Shown: piece by piece, positions 43,711 to 51,965 of the stretch | Layout: each line of letters opens with the position of its first letter | Numbering within the stretch: the stretch's first letter is position 1 | Assembly: GCF_002224285.1 (NCBI RefSeq) | Contig: NZ_CP022436.1 | Span: forward strand, 1,178,001 to 1,242,000 | Reading direction: 5' to 3' | DNA: 64,000 bases | Source of the DNA: Arthrobacter sp. YN | Lineage (GTDB): Bacteria > Actinomycetota > Actinomycetes > Actinomycetales > Micrococcaceae | The notes under the pieces: generated by a model | Told to the model about the DNA's origin: nothing | The model's database searches: none | Seen by the model: only the letters and a program-made list of their open reading frames with translations | Position numbers and translations under genes: made by a program

Positions 43711-43726
43711 ATGTCAACGTAAACAT
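43711..43726. promoter_or_regulatory. LacI-type operator before the M23 gene, distal copy
   Basis: ATGTCAACGTAAACAT, two mismatches, separated from the proximal site by one base (centre spacing 17 bp). Confidence 0.72.
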
Positions 43727-43746
43727 ACCGCCGACCGGTGAAGTGG

Positions 43747-44034
43747 TCAAGACTTGTGCTGCCGGTGGACCGACAATTCCAGATCGATAAAGGCCGCAAT
43801 CATGGCCCGGTACATTCGCTCCACCACATCCGGCGCAGCCCCGGACTCCTCAGCGATTGACCGTACCTTTGCAATGACCTTCTCGACTCGGTCAGGCGCC
43901 TGGACGGCAGCCCGATCCGCTTTGAGCTTACCGGCCTCTTCCACCCAATGTTGCCGCCGGGAAACAAGCTCCACGATCTCCCGATCCAATTCATCGATCT
44001 CTGCGCGAATACTCTCAATGTCCAGGCTCGTCAT
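43747..44034 (-). CDS. Chorismate mutase, AroQ type
   Basis: A 95-residue all-helical chorismate mutase converting chorismate to prephenate for Phe/Tyr synthesis. IRAEIDELDREIVELVSRR is helix 1 with the conserved Arg and Asp, followed by K in AGKLKADR and the DVVERMYRAMIAAFIDLE helix. Start ATG 44034 is chosen because the conserved domain begins there; the open frame upstream is not coding. It is divergent from the McrB gene and unrelated to the galactan locus. Confidence 0.88.
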   Translation of the reverse strand: MTSLDIESIRAEIDELDREIVELVSRRQHWVEEAGKLKADRAAVQAPDRVEKVIAKVRSIAEESGAAPDVVERMYRAMIAAFIDLELSVHRQHKS

Positions 44035-44101
44035 CCCACCAACCCTACCCATGCCCTGTGGATATCCAGATGCTTGGGTAAACCAAACAAGGTAAGTTGG
44101 C

Positions 44102-46336
44102 ATGGTGATTCCCTCCGTGAAACCTGCCATTGACCGCGCCCCCGGAGTCTCCAAGGAGATCGAGGACGCGGCCTGGTATGTGCTCGGTCCGGCGCTGCAG
44201 GGGAGACCTTCGGCGCTGGACGGCCGGACACTGACGTGGACCGCGGATGCCGCCGGTGAGCTGTTGGAACGGCTGGAACGCGGGGTGGAAGATTCCAAAG
44301 CTCCCATGATGACCAACCTTCGGCAGAACCTGGAAGGCGCGTCGCGTGAGGCCAAGTTGCTGGCCGTGGAATTGCTGTTCCTGCAGTCGCTGCCGCTCGC
44401 GCACGAGGTCAAGTCCCTCAGGGTGAAGCGTGCCCGTGTTGCCGAGGCCGCGTCCTGGGTTGAGCCGGAAATTGAGCTGCCTGAAGAACTCTACGAAGGC
44501 ATGACGGACCATGGAGTCATCCGTGACCGTACGGCGGAGTTCAACTGGACCATCTGGGACCACCTGAAGTGGCTTTGCCGCTTTGCAGCCCACGTGGACA
44601 GCCAGAGCACTGCCACCATCAATGAGGCTCTTGAGGACCCGCTGAAGTTCCACGAACTCGCTGCCGCAACACCCGAAGACCAACCTGCCCTGCGCCGCAG
44701 CATCGAGTACCTGGTGTGGCCCAGCTATTTTGAGCCCGTGGTGGCCGATGTGGAGCGCCAGGAGATCCGGGACGCCTTTGCTTCGCTCGTGGGCGGCGCC
44801 AAGGGTGATTCGGACGAGGACATCACCGCGGACATCCATCGCATCCGCCTGCACCTGGACGAGCAAGCCGGGCAGCGCATCGACTGGTACGCCCGCCAAC
44901 TGGTGAGCCAATGGCGCAAAGTGGGAGATCCAGGTCGCCGCTCCTGGCTCCTGCGCACCCATCACGACAATGCGGACCTCCTGGCTGCCTGGGTAGCCGA
45001 AGAGAAGGCCACCTTGGACGTGGAACACCTGCGGACCCTGACGGCAGGAGTTACTGCAGGCGTGGTCCAGCACGCCGTGGACGAGGACTACAAACACCTT
45101 GGCTATGTGGAACGCGAGGATACCAAGACCGCCGTCTTTGCCTTCCTGACGGTGATGAAACCGGGCGATCTCACGCTCTACCAGCATGCGGGCCGGGTCC
45201 GTGTTGGCGTTGTCCTGGGCGAGCCCGAACACCACGAGGACAACCGCCGCATCCGCCGCAAGGTCCGCTGGTTTGATGACAGTTACGCCATCCCCGAACT
45301 TCCGCGGCATGCCCAGCGTCAACTGTCCACCCCGGGGATCCTGGTGGATGTCACCAGGGTCATCCAGGCCCTGCAGGAACTGCTCCCGGTAGAAGCCGAA
45401 ACCGACGGCGAGGACGAGGCCCCGCCCACCGCCGTCGTCGAGGTTGTCCAACAAGGTTTCCGGCCCCTGACCGAAGAGTTCGCAGCGTCCCTGCACATGG
45501 ACCTCGAACCCCTCGAGGAGATCGCCGAGCTGCTGGAGGAGAACCGGCAGTTGGTTCTCTACGGTCCTCCGGGAACCGGCAAGACGTACCTCGCCAAACA
45601 CCTCGCCGCCGAGCTCGCGGGCGATCACACCGATGAACGGGTGAAGCTGGTCCAGTTCCACCCGTCGTACGCCTACGAGGATTTCTTTGAGGGCTACCGC
45701 CCGGACAAGACCGACGACGGACAGGTTTCCTTCAAACTGGTCGCGGGACCCCTGCGCCGGCTCGCGGAGGAAGCCGCCAAGCCGGAAAACGCGCACAAGC
45801 CGTACTTCCTCATCATCGACGAAATGAACCGCGCCAACCTGGCCAAGGTTTTCGGTGAGCTGTACTTCCTGCTGGAGTACCGGGACGACCGCATCTACCT
45901 GCAATACAGCCCCAACGAGCCGTTCAGCTTGCCTGACAACCTCTACATCATTGGCACCATGAATACAGCTGACCGTTCCATCGCCATGATGGACGCGGCC
46001 ATCCGTCGCCGTTTCGCCTTCATCGAGCTGCACCCCAAGGAGGAACCGATCCGCGGCACGTTGCGCCGGTTCCTGGCAGCGCGGGGGCTGGACACGCTCA
46101 ATGCGGACCTGCTGGACGCGCTCAATGACGCGATTGACGATTGGGACCGGGACCTGATGATCGGGCCGTCGTACTTCATGAAGAACGCTGCCCAAAATCC
46201 CACGGGCTTGCGCCGGATCTGGAAGTACGAGCTCATGCCGCTGTTGGAAGAGCACTACCACGGGCAACTGAACCGGGCACAGCTGGAGGAGCGCTTCGGC
46301 CTGGCCCAGCTGCTGGGACGTCTTGCAGCCCGCTAA
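44102..46336 (+). CDS. McrB-type GTPase/AAA+ subunit of a type IV restriction system
   Basis: A 744-residue AAA+ protein. Walker A is YGPPGTGKT at about residue 487, Walker B IIDEMNRANLAKV, and the McrB signature MNTADRSIAMMD follows at about 620. The long N-terminal part is helical; residues ~340-420 (MKPGDLTLYQHAGRVRVGVV and RRKVRWFDDSYAI) look like an EVE/PUA-type modified-base reader. The usual McrB role is to bind modified cytosine sites and translocate DNA using GTP. It overlaps mcrC by 14 bases. Divergent from chorismate mutase. Confidence 0.85.
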   Translation: MVIPSVKPAIDRAPGVSKEIEDAAWYVLGPALQGRPSALDGRTLTWTADAAGELLERLERGVEDSKAPMMTNLRQNLEGASREAKLLAVELLFLQSLPLAHEVKSLRVKRARVAEAASWVEPEIELPEELYEGMTDHGVIRDRTAEFNWTIWDHLKWLCRFAAHVDSQSTATINEALEDPLKFHELAAATPEDQPALRRSIEYLVWPSYFEPVVADVERQEIRDAFASLVGGAKGDSDEDITADIHRIRLHLDEQAGQRIDWYARQLVSQWRKVGDPGRRSWLLRTHHDNADLLAAWVAEEKATLDVEHLRTLTAGVTAGVVQHAVDEDYKHLGYVEREDTKTAVFAFLTVMKPGDLTLYQHAGRVRVGVVLGEPEHHEDNRRIRRKVRWFDDSYAIPELPRHAQRQLSTPGILVDVTRVIQALQELLPVEAETDGEDEAPPTAVVEVVQQGFRPLTEEFAASLHMDLEPLEEIAELLEENRQLVLYGPPGTGKTYLAKHLAAELAGDHTDERVKLVQFHPSYAYEDFFEGYRPDKTDDGQVSFKLVAGPLRRLAEEAAKPENAHKPYFLIIDEMNRANLAKVFGELYFLLEYRDDRIYLQYSPNEPFSLPDNLYIIGTMNTADRSIAMMDAAIRRRFAFIELHPKEEPIRGTLRRFLAARGLDTLNADLLDALNDAIDDWDRDLMIGPSYFMKNAAQNPTGLRRIWKYELMPLLEEHYHGQLNRAQLEERFGLAQLLGRLAAR

Positions 46337-47636
46337 GGCCATCCCGCCGCGGCCGGGCCGGGCACCTGCCAGCGCCGGGCGGGTCACCAGCGCGGGCCGG
46401 ATCACCGCGGGCCCCCGGCACATCGTCCTGGACGAGCTCTCCGGCGGCGTGGTGGACAAGCTCGACCCCCAGTCGGCAGCGTTCATCAATACCAGCGGCC
46501 TGGCCAAGGCCTCTCCCATGGGCATGGGCCTGTACCGGATTGAGCCGGTGGGCAAAGTGGGCTCGGTGCGGACTGCCTCGGTGCAGTTGGAAGTCCGGCC
46601 CAAGGATCGCCTTGGCCTCAGCCGGTTGCTGTTCCTGCTCAGCTACGCCGGTGACCAGGGCTTCCGGGACCATTCAGTGGAGGCCGCGGAACACCCGGAT
46701 TTGTGGAGTGCCCTGTCGGAATCGCTGGCGCAGTTGGCGGACAGGGCCCTCAGCCGCGGCGTCCTGCAGGGCTACCTGACAGTGGAAGAGTCGCTGCGGA
46801 CCGTGAAAGGCCGGATCCGGATCTCTGACCAGATCTCGCGCCGGCCCGGAATGATGGTTCCGTTGGAAGTCTCCTACGACGAATTCACCGAGGACATTGC
46901 TGAGAACCGCATCCTCCGGGCCGCTTTGGAACGGATGGGTAAGGTTCCCGGTGTCCGGCCTGACGTCCTAAGCCGTTTGCGCCAGCTCAAGGGAAAGCTC
47001 GACGCCGTGACGCGGCTTCAGTCCGGGGCGCCGCTGCCGTCGTGGCGGGCCAGCCGGATGAATCTCCGGTACCACCCAGTGTTGAGGCTGTCCGAAGTGA
47101 TCCTGCGCAATGCCTCCGCTGAAGCCGGCGAGGGCAAACAGCAAACAGCGTCTTTCGTGGTGGACATGGCCAAGGTGTTCGAGGAATTCGTGGGAACTGC
47201 CCTGCGTGGGGCCATGAGCGCCCACCCGGGTGAGATGCGCCTCCAGTACGGTGCGCTGCTCAACGAGGCCGTGAATGACTCGGACCGACTGACAGTCCGC
47301 CCCGACGCCGTCCATTTCCTGGGCGGCCGCCCCGTGGTGGTCTATGACTCCAAGTACAAAGCAGCGTCCGACGCCGGGGCCTCGCTCAGTGCCGACCATT
47401 ACCAGTTGCTGGCGTACTGTACGGCGCTCCGGGTTCCTACAGCCTGGCTGGTTTATGCCGGCCGTGGGGACGTGAAATTGCGGCGCATCCTGAACACGGA
47501 TATCGACATCGTGGAGTATCCGTTGGACTTGTCGCTGCCGCCGTCCGAGATTCTGGCCGCGGTGGCCGACCTCGCTGAACAGTCCTGGGGCGAAGTAGTA
47601 CGCCAGGTTGTGGCGGGCCGATCGGCGTCGGACTAG
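46323..47636 (+). CDS. McrC-type nuclease subunit of a type IV restriction system
   Basis: A 437-residue partner of McrB. It has the McrC pattern: an N-terminal beta region, VEESLRTVKGRIRISDQISRR (ends given) in the middle, and a PD-(D/E)XK nuclease core with LTVRPDAVHFLGGRPVVVYDSKYK (catalytic Asp/Asp and SKYK Lys at about residue 330-345; only part needed). TTG 46323 is the start because it lies inside the McrB end and keeps the pair coupled. It should cleave DNA carrying modified bases, for example phage or foreign methylated DNA. Confidence 0.87.
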   Translation: MQPAKAIPPRPGRAPASAGRVTSAGRITAGPRHIVLDELSGGVVDKLDPQSAAFINTSGLAKASPMGMGLYRIEPVGKVGSVRTASVQLEVRPKDRLGLSRLLFLLSYAGDQGFRDHSVEAAEHPDLWSALSESLAQLADRALSRGVLQGYLTVEESLRTVKGRIRISDQISRRPGMMVPLEVSYDEFTEDIAENRILRAALERMGKVPGVRPDVLSRLRQLKGKLDAVTRLQSGAPLPSWRASRMNLRYHPVLRLSEVILRNASAEAGEGKQQTASFVVDMAKVFEEFVGTALRGAMSAHPGEMRLQYGALLNEAVNDSDRLTVRPDAVHFLGGRPVVVYDSKYKAASDAGASLSADHYQLLAYCTALRVPTAWLVYAGRGDVKLRRILNTDIDIVEYPLDLSLPPSEILAAVADLAEQSWGEVVRQVVAGRSASD

Positions 47637-47681
47637 CCTGAGAGGTAACCCGTACCCAAAGATCGACGATCAGGAGGCATC

Positions 47682-47921
47682 ATGGCCGGCAAGAAATCCT
47701 GGCGTGACATGAGCAAGGGCCAACGCATCTCGGTTCTGGCCAGCGGAGCCCTGAACCTGGCTTTGCTGGTGGCCGCGCAGCGCAGCATCGCCAAGACCCC
47801 GGATTCAGACATCAGGGGCAAGAAGGCTGTCTGGCGCGCGGTGTCGTTCATCAACTTCTTCGGCCCGGTCAGCTACTTCCTGTTCGGCCGCCGTCGTGAT
47901 GCAGCGGGGTTGAAGAACTAA
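47682..47921 (+). CDS. Small membrane protein, PLDc_N-like (79 aa)
   Basis: A 79-residue protein with two hydrophobic segments (ISVLASGALNLALLVAAQ and AVSFINFFGPVSYFLFG) and a K/R-rich start and end, similar to the small two-helix phospholipase D nuclease N-terminal domain proteins. ATG 47682 has CAGGAGGC six bases upstream. Convergent with the histidine kinase gene. Function unknown. Confidence 0.75.
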   Translation: MAGKKSWRDMSKGQRISVLASGALNLALLVAAQRSIAKTPDSDIRGKKAVWRAVSFINFFGPVSYFLFGRRRDAAGLKN

Positions 47922-47926
47922 AAAGC

Positions 47927-49597
47927 TCAGGCGGGCACTTTGACCGTAAACGTGGTGCCGCGGCCTGGTTCGCTCTCCAGGGTGATGGTGCCGCCGTGGG
48001 CTTCGACGATTGCCTTGCTGATGGGCAGCCCCAGCCCAACACCGGGTATGGCGCTCTTGCGAACCCCGCCGGCCCGGAAGAACTTGGTGAAGGCCTCCGC
48101 CTGCTCCTCTTCGTTCATGCCCATGCCCGTGTCAGTGACGCGGCAGAACACAAAGTCATCGTCCTCCCACGCGGCCACTTCCACGTCGCCGCCGTCGGGA
48201 GAGTACTTGATCGCATTGGAAACGAGGTTGTCCAGTACCTGCGCAATGCGTGAGGAATCGACGTGGGCTTCCAACGCCTCAGGAAGGTCCACCGAGAGGC
48301 GGATGCCTGCTTTGGCCGCCCGGGGTTCCGCGGAGATCACGCTGCCCCGGACCAACTCCGCCACGTCAACGGCGTGTGGCTGGATGACGATCTGGCCTGA
48401 GCGTACGGCCAGGAGGTCGGAAACAAGGGTGAGGAGCCGCTCGGCGTTGCGCCTGACGATGTCGAGTTGCTTGCGGGAGCGCGCGTCGAGGGCGTCGGGA
48501 TCGTCCAGGATCAACTCGACGTAGCCCAGGATGGACGTCAACGGGGTCCTGAACTCGTGGGAGACGTTGGAAACAAAGTCGTCCTTGGCCGCCAAGGCGT
48601 TCACCAGGTCCGTGACGTCGCTGAACACCACCACCGATCCCGTGAACTTTCCAGTGTCGTCCACCATGGGCCGGGCACTGGCGGTGAAGGCGCGTTGATT
48701 CTCTCCGACGCCGAGCCATACCAACTGATCGGTGAACCGCTCGCCCAGGACGGCGCGTCTCACCGGACGGCGGTCCGCTTCCAGCGGCGTGGTCCTGTCG
48801 ATGTCGAAGATCAGCAACTGGGACTCGTTGGGATCGTCGACATCGGTAGGAGTGGCCAACACATGGGTTTGGCGTTGGCGGCGGTTCATGAGGATGTCAT
48901 GCCCCTCGCCGTCTACCGCTACTACTCCCAGGGGCAGTGCTTCCATCACGGTATTCAGGAGCCTTTCCTGCTTGGTGCTGACCTCCAGGGCTGCTTTGAG
49001 TGCCTTGTCCTTTTCCTCCAAGGCGCGCTGCTGGCGCACCATGCTCAAGGTCAGGACGCTGACGGAGACGCCGATTCCAAGGATCAGAATGGGGAAGAGC
49101 AACGGCTTGGTGAGGGCCTGTTCAGTTAAGTCACCTCTGACAAACAAGGGAACCCACACGATGGCCAAGGGCCCGAGGAATGACAGGACTATGGCCAGTT
49201 TTGGATAGAGGCCCGATGCGCAGAGCCAAATGACAGGCAGCACCACCAGAACGCTGAGTCCAGTGAGTGCTTCTTGTCCACCTTCACGTCCGAAGGCTAT
49301 GGAGACCATGTCCAGGACAGGGATGACGAGGAAGCTGGGGAAGGGCAACCGGTGCCACGGGACAATCACGCATGCGGCAAGGAGGAATGCCTGGCTCAGC
49401 AGGAATAACAGGAAGTAGGGATTCTCCAGCGTTGCCGGGAAAAACAACCAGACCAGAATGGCCGAAAGACAAACACAAACTGACAACGGCAGTTGGCTGA
49501 GGACAACCCGCATCCGCAGGGTATGTTCGTGGAAAGAGCGCTGAAAAACCAGGAGTTTCTTCTTTTCACCGATATCCCACGTCGAAGGGTGGGTCAT
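47927..49597 (-). CDS. Membrane sensor histidine kinase with PAS domain
   Basis: A 556-residue kinase. About six to seven N-terminal TM helices (residues ~25-190) are followed by a short coiled coil, a PAS domain (~210-325), the HisKA box NVSHEFRTPLTSILGYVEL with the phospho-accepting His, and a HATPase domain with NAIKYSPDGG, DTGMGMNEEE and GVGLGLPISKAI. It is divergent from the response regulator gene across a 99-base gap, which marks them as a pair. The stimulus is unknown; the multi-helix sensor resembles MASE-like membrane detectors. Confidence 0.9.
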   Translation of the reverse strand: MTHPSTWDIGEKKKLLVFQRSFHEHTLRMRVVLSQLPLSVCVCLSAILVWLFFPATLENPYFLLFLLSQAFLLAACVIVPWHRLPFPSFLVIPVLDMVSIAFGREGGQEALTGLSVLVVLPVIWLCASGLYPKLAIVLSFLGPLAIVWVPLFVRGDLTEQALTKPLLFPILILGIGVSVSVLTLSMVRQQRALEEKDKALKAALEVSTKQERLLNTVMEALPLGVVAVDGEGHDILMNRRQRQTHVLATPTDVDDPNESQLLIFDIDRTTPLEADRRPVRRAVLGERFTDQLVWLGVGENQRAFTASARPMVDDTGKFTGSVVVFSDVTDLVNALAAKDDFVSNVSHEFRTPLTSILGYVELILDDPDALDARSRKQLDIVRRNAERLLTLVSDLLAVRSGQIVIQPHAVDVAELVRGSVISAEPRAAKAGIRLSVDLPEALEAHVDSSRIAQVLDNLVSNAIKYSPDGGDVEVAAWEDDDFVFCRVTDTGMGMNEEEQAEAFTKFFRAGGVRKSAIPGVGLGLPISKAIVEAHGGTITLESEPGRGTTFTVKVPA

Positions 49598-49696
49598 GGC
49601 ACATCCACCACGGATGCAGAAGAAAGTCGGTTCATAAGATCAGCCTAACCATAATGGATATACTTCTGAGGTTATCGAAGGGGCTGAGGGGCAGCG

Positions 49697-50440
49697 ATGA
49701 GTGAAGTACGTGTGGGGCTGGTCATTGAAGATGACCAGGATATTCGCGAGCTGGTAAGGGTAGTCCTATCCCAGGCGGGGTTTGATGTGCACACTGCGTC
49801 CACCGGATCCGCGGGTGTGACGTCGGCGCGTGAACTGAATCCGGACGTCATTACGTTGGATCTCGGCCTCCCGGATATTGACGGCTTTGAGGTTGCCCGC
49901 CAGATCCGCAAGTCCTCCGATGCCTACATCATCATGCTGACCGCCCGCGCCGAGGAACTCGATACCCTCATGGGTCTGGAGGCCGGTGGCGACGACTACC
50001 TCACCAAGCCGTTCCGTCCCCGCGAACTGCGCGCCCGTGTTGAGGCCATGATGCGAAGGCCCCGCGCGTCGTCGGACTCCAAGAACGTTGTTGAAGAAGT
50101 TGACCCCGAGATGAGCCACAACGGACTGGCCGTCTCTGCAGGTTCCCGCACCGCCGTCCTGAACGGTGCTGAGCTGAAGCTCACCCGCACCGAATTCGAC
50201 CTCCTGCTCGCGCTGCTGGAAACCGGACGGATCGTCCGGACCAAGGCAGACCTGGCGCGTCGCCTCCGCAACGAACCGTACGACGTCGGAAGTTACGTCA
50301 GTGACGCCGACGAACGGGCCGTTGAGGTACACATGGGCAACCTGCGGAAGAAACTCGGCGACAGCATCCAGGCGCCCCGCTGGCTTGAAACGGTCCGCGG
50401 CGTCGGTTACCGCCTCGCGCCCGCCTCAAGCAACAACTAG
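49697..50440 (+). CDS. OmpR/PhoB-family response regulator
   Basis: A 247-residue regulator. The receiver has IEDDQDIREL (acidic pair), the phosphorylation site in VITLDLGLPDIDG, T in MLTARA and K in YLTKPF. A winged-helix DNA-binding domain follows (LTRTEFDLLLALLETG ... VEVHMGNLRKKLGD, TVRGVGYRL). ATG 49697 after GGGGCAGCG is the start. It presumably receives phosphate from the divergent kinase. Targets cannot be predicted. Confidence 0.92.
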   Translation: MSEVRVGLVIEDDQDIRELVRVVLSQAGFDVHTASTGSAGVTSARELNPDVITLDLGLPDIDGFEVARQIRKSSDAYIIMLTARAEELDTLMGLEAGGDDYLTKPFRPRELRARVEAMMRRPRASSDSKNVVEEVDPEMSHNGLAVSAGSRTAVLNGAELKLTRTEFDLLLALLETGRIVRTKADLARRLRNEPYDVGSYVSDADERAVEVHMGNLRKKLGDSIQAPRWLETVRGVGYRLAPASSNN

Positions 50441-50477
50441 GACCTGCACATCCATCAGGCCACGCGCAGGGGCTCCG

Positions 50478-50500
50478 CCGCGATCACCGGGTGGTCGCGG
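50478..50500. terminator. Convergent hairpin between response regulator and Hpt-like genes
   Basis: CCGCGATCACC (50478-50488) and GGTGGTCGCGG (50490-50500) match 10 of 11 positions. There is no T run and the loop would need to open, so this is a weak terminator call. Confidence 0.4.
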
Positions 50501-50519
50501 GTGGGGTCCTCGAACGTGC

Positions 50520-50900
50520 TTAGAGGATCGGCGTTTCCAGCTCCGTAATGGTGCCGAAGACAAACTGCTCGATTTCCACAACCTGGGGCCCGAGCTCGTC
50601 AAGATGGTCCGCATTGGGCAGGAGCCTGAGGCTGATCTCCAACTCCGTAGCCAAGCGGTTCATGCAGATGGCACCCACCATGTGGCTGGAGGTCTTCAGG
50701 CTCAACACCGCGTCCATGGCGTCTTCCATGTCCAGGTTCTCCAAAGCCCTATGGAGCCGGGACACCCGCCAGGGCAGCAAGGCTACGTAGTTGCGGACGA
50801 AGGCGCTGATGATGGCGTGGTCTCCGCCGAGCTCCGCCTGGAGCTCGGTGAGCACGGTCCGATCTACCAAGGAGTCAGTGCACTCGTCGTACTCAGACAC
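50520..50900 (-). CDS. Hpt-domain-like protein lacking the canonical histidine
   Basis: A 126-residue helical protein matching the histidine-phosphotransfer fold. The usual HxLKGSS box reads LSLKTSSHMVGA: the His position is Leu, and a His is found seven residues further on, on the same helix face. GTG 50900 is the start because GGAGGCGGGAGGAG precedes it; the upstream GTG 50933 would place this ribosome site inside the gene. Convergent with the response regulator gene, so a role in the same pathway is plausible, either as a modified phosphotransfer protein or as a non-catalytic binder. Confidence 0.75.
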   Translation of the reverse strand: MSEYDECTDSLVDRTVLTELQAELGGDHAIISAFVRNYVALLPWRVSRLHRALENLDMEDAMDAVLSLKTSSHMVGAICMNRLATELEISLRLLPNADHLDELGPQVVEIEQFVFGTITELETPIL

Positions 50901-51103
50901 CAGACTCCTCCCGCCTCCAAACAATAGATTCACGATTCAACAGTAGGACCCGTGGAACGGTGGAAGCGCCAGAAAACGAAAGCTTGATCCAATCTTGAGC
51001 GGACTCAGAGGGAGTCTTGATAGCCGCCCCCCAGAGTAGGACAGCAGAGGCAAGATCACGGATCTGGGGGATTCCAGGCTTGAATCAAGGAGCGGGAAAA
51101 AGC

Positions 51104-51277
51104 ATGAACAGCAGTGCTCGTCCATCACCTGGCTTGATGGTCACCATCGTCTTGTGCATGACCGTCCTTCTGGGCATCGGCGGGACCGCAGCCTACGCAT
51201 TATGGGAACAAGGCACCCGCACCACCGTCACCGACCAGACCGTCAGCTCTGCACCGTCCACCTCTTCCGCCCCGTAG
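51104..51277 (+). CDS. Small single-pass membrane protein (57 aa)
   Basis: A 57-residue protein: short polar N-terminus, one TM helix (LMVTIVLCMTVLLGIGGTAA, residues ~11-30) and a Thr/Ser-rich exported tail. ATG 51104 has AAGGAGCGGG upstream. Its last 35 bases overlap the end of vsr on the other strand. No family recognised. Confidence 0.6.
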   Translation: MNSSARPSPGLMVTIVLCMTVLLGIGGTAAYALWEQGTRTTVTDQTVSSAPSTSSAP

Positions 51278-51725
51278 TCGGAGGGGCGTGCAGACCTCCC
51301 TCCAGAAACTGTGTGAGCCTGTCTTCGAGAACCGACTGGTCCTTCAGTTCGCACTCCCACACCGTCAACACGTCCCAGCCGCTGGCGGCCAGCTGTTCCC
51401 GTTGCAGGGCGTCGCGCTCGCGGGTCCGGGTCCGCTTGGTTTCCCAGAACTCCGCGTTGGCCGCAGGCGCATGCTGTCCCACGCGGCACGTATGGAAATG
51501 CCAGAAACAGCCGTTGACGAAGATGACTTTGCGCCGGCCCGCGAACACCAAGTCTGGTCGGCCGGGAAGCTTTGCCGTTCCGGCCTGCCCGTGCAGCCGG
51601 TACCGGTAACCTTTCGCATGCAGCAATCTGCGGACCAGCAGCTCCGGCTTGGTGTTCTTGCCGCGGATTTTGGACATGTTGCGGCTGCGCTGCTCCGGTG
51701 TCAGAAGGTCCCGGCTCTCGCCCAT
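51243..51725 (-). CDS. vsr: Very short patch repair endonuclease
   Basis: A 160-residue Vsr-type nuclease that nicks DNA at T:G mismatches arising from deaminated 5-methylcytosine. The conserved blocks are NMSKIRGKNTKPE, KLPGRPDLVFAGRRK (catalytic Asp), VIFVNGCFWHFHTC (catalytic His) and WETKRTRTRERD. No Dcm-type methyltransferase lies next to it, though an McrBC system is 5 kb away. The 3' end overlaps the small membrane protein gene. Confidence 0.92.
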   Translation of the reverse strand: MGESRDLLTPEQRSRNMSKIRGKNTKPELLVRRLLHAKGYRYRLHGQAGTAKLPGRPDLVFAGRRKVIFVNGCFWHFHTCRVGQHAPAANAEFWETKRTRTRERDALQREQLAASGWDVLTVWECELKDQSVLEDRLTQFLEGGLHAPPTTGRKRWTVQS

Positions 51726-51746
51726 GTTCCCAGCCTACCCAGGAAC

Positions 51747-51965
51747 TTATGACGCGAGACTCCCGTGCCTGGAACACTCTGCAGTCCACCCCAACGGCGT
51801 CACCTGGACCTTCATGCGTCGTCGGCATTGCGGACAAAAGCGCGGTGGCTCCATCGCCAGGCGCTGTTGGCAGCCATGGTGGGCGTCCGACGTCGGGCTG
51901 TCACCGTTGCCGTCGCCCCCACCGCCGCAGTGGCCGCAGTACTGCTGGCTAAACGCCGTGGTCAC
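51747..51965 (-). CDS. bsaP: Biotin synthase auxiliary protein BsaP
   Basis: A 72-residue Cys-rich protein with YCGHCGG near the N-terminus and [17 protein letters not shown] and CSRHG near the end. This pattern and the position immediately downstream of bioB match the actinobacterial BsaP family, which supports biotin synthase activity, probably through its iron-sulfur cluster. GTG 51965 overlaps the bioB stop as GTGA, so it is translationally coupled. Confidence 0.82.
   Translation of the reverse strand: MTTAFSQQYCGHCGGGGDGNGDSPTSDAHHGCQQRLAMEPPRFCPQCRRRMKVQVTPLGWTAECSRHGSLAS

Noticed and set aside
44035..44412. Upstream extension of the chorismate mutase frame
   Set aside because: It reads through the divergent promoter and the McrB gene; the conserved domain starts at 44034.
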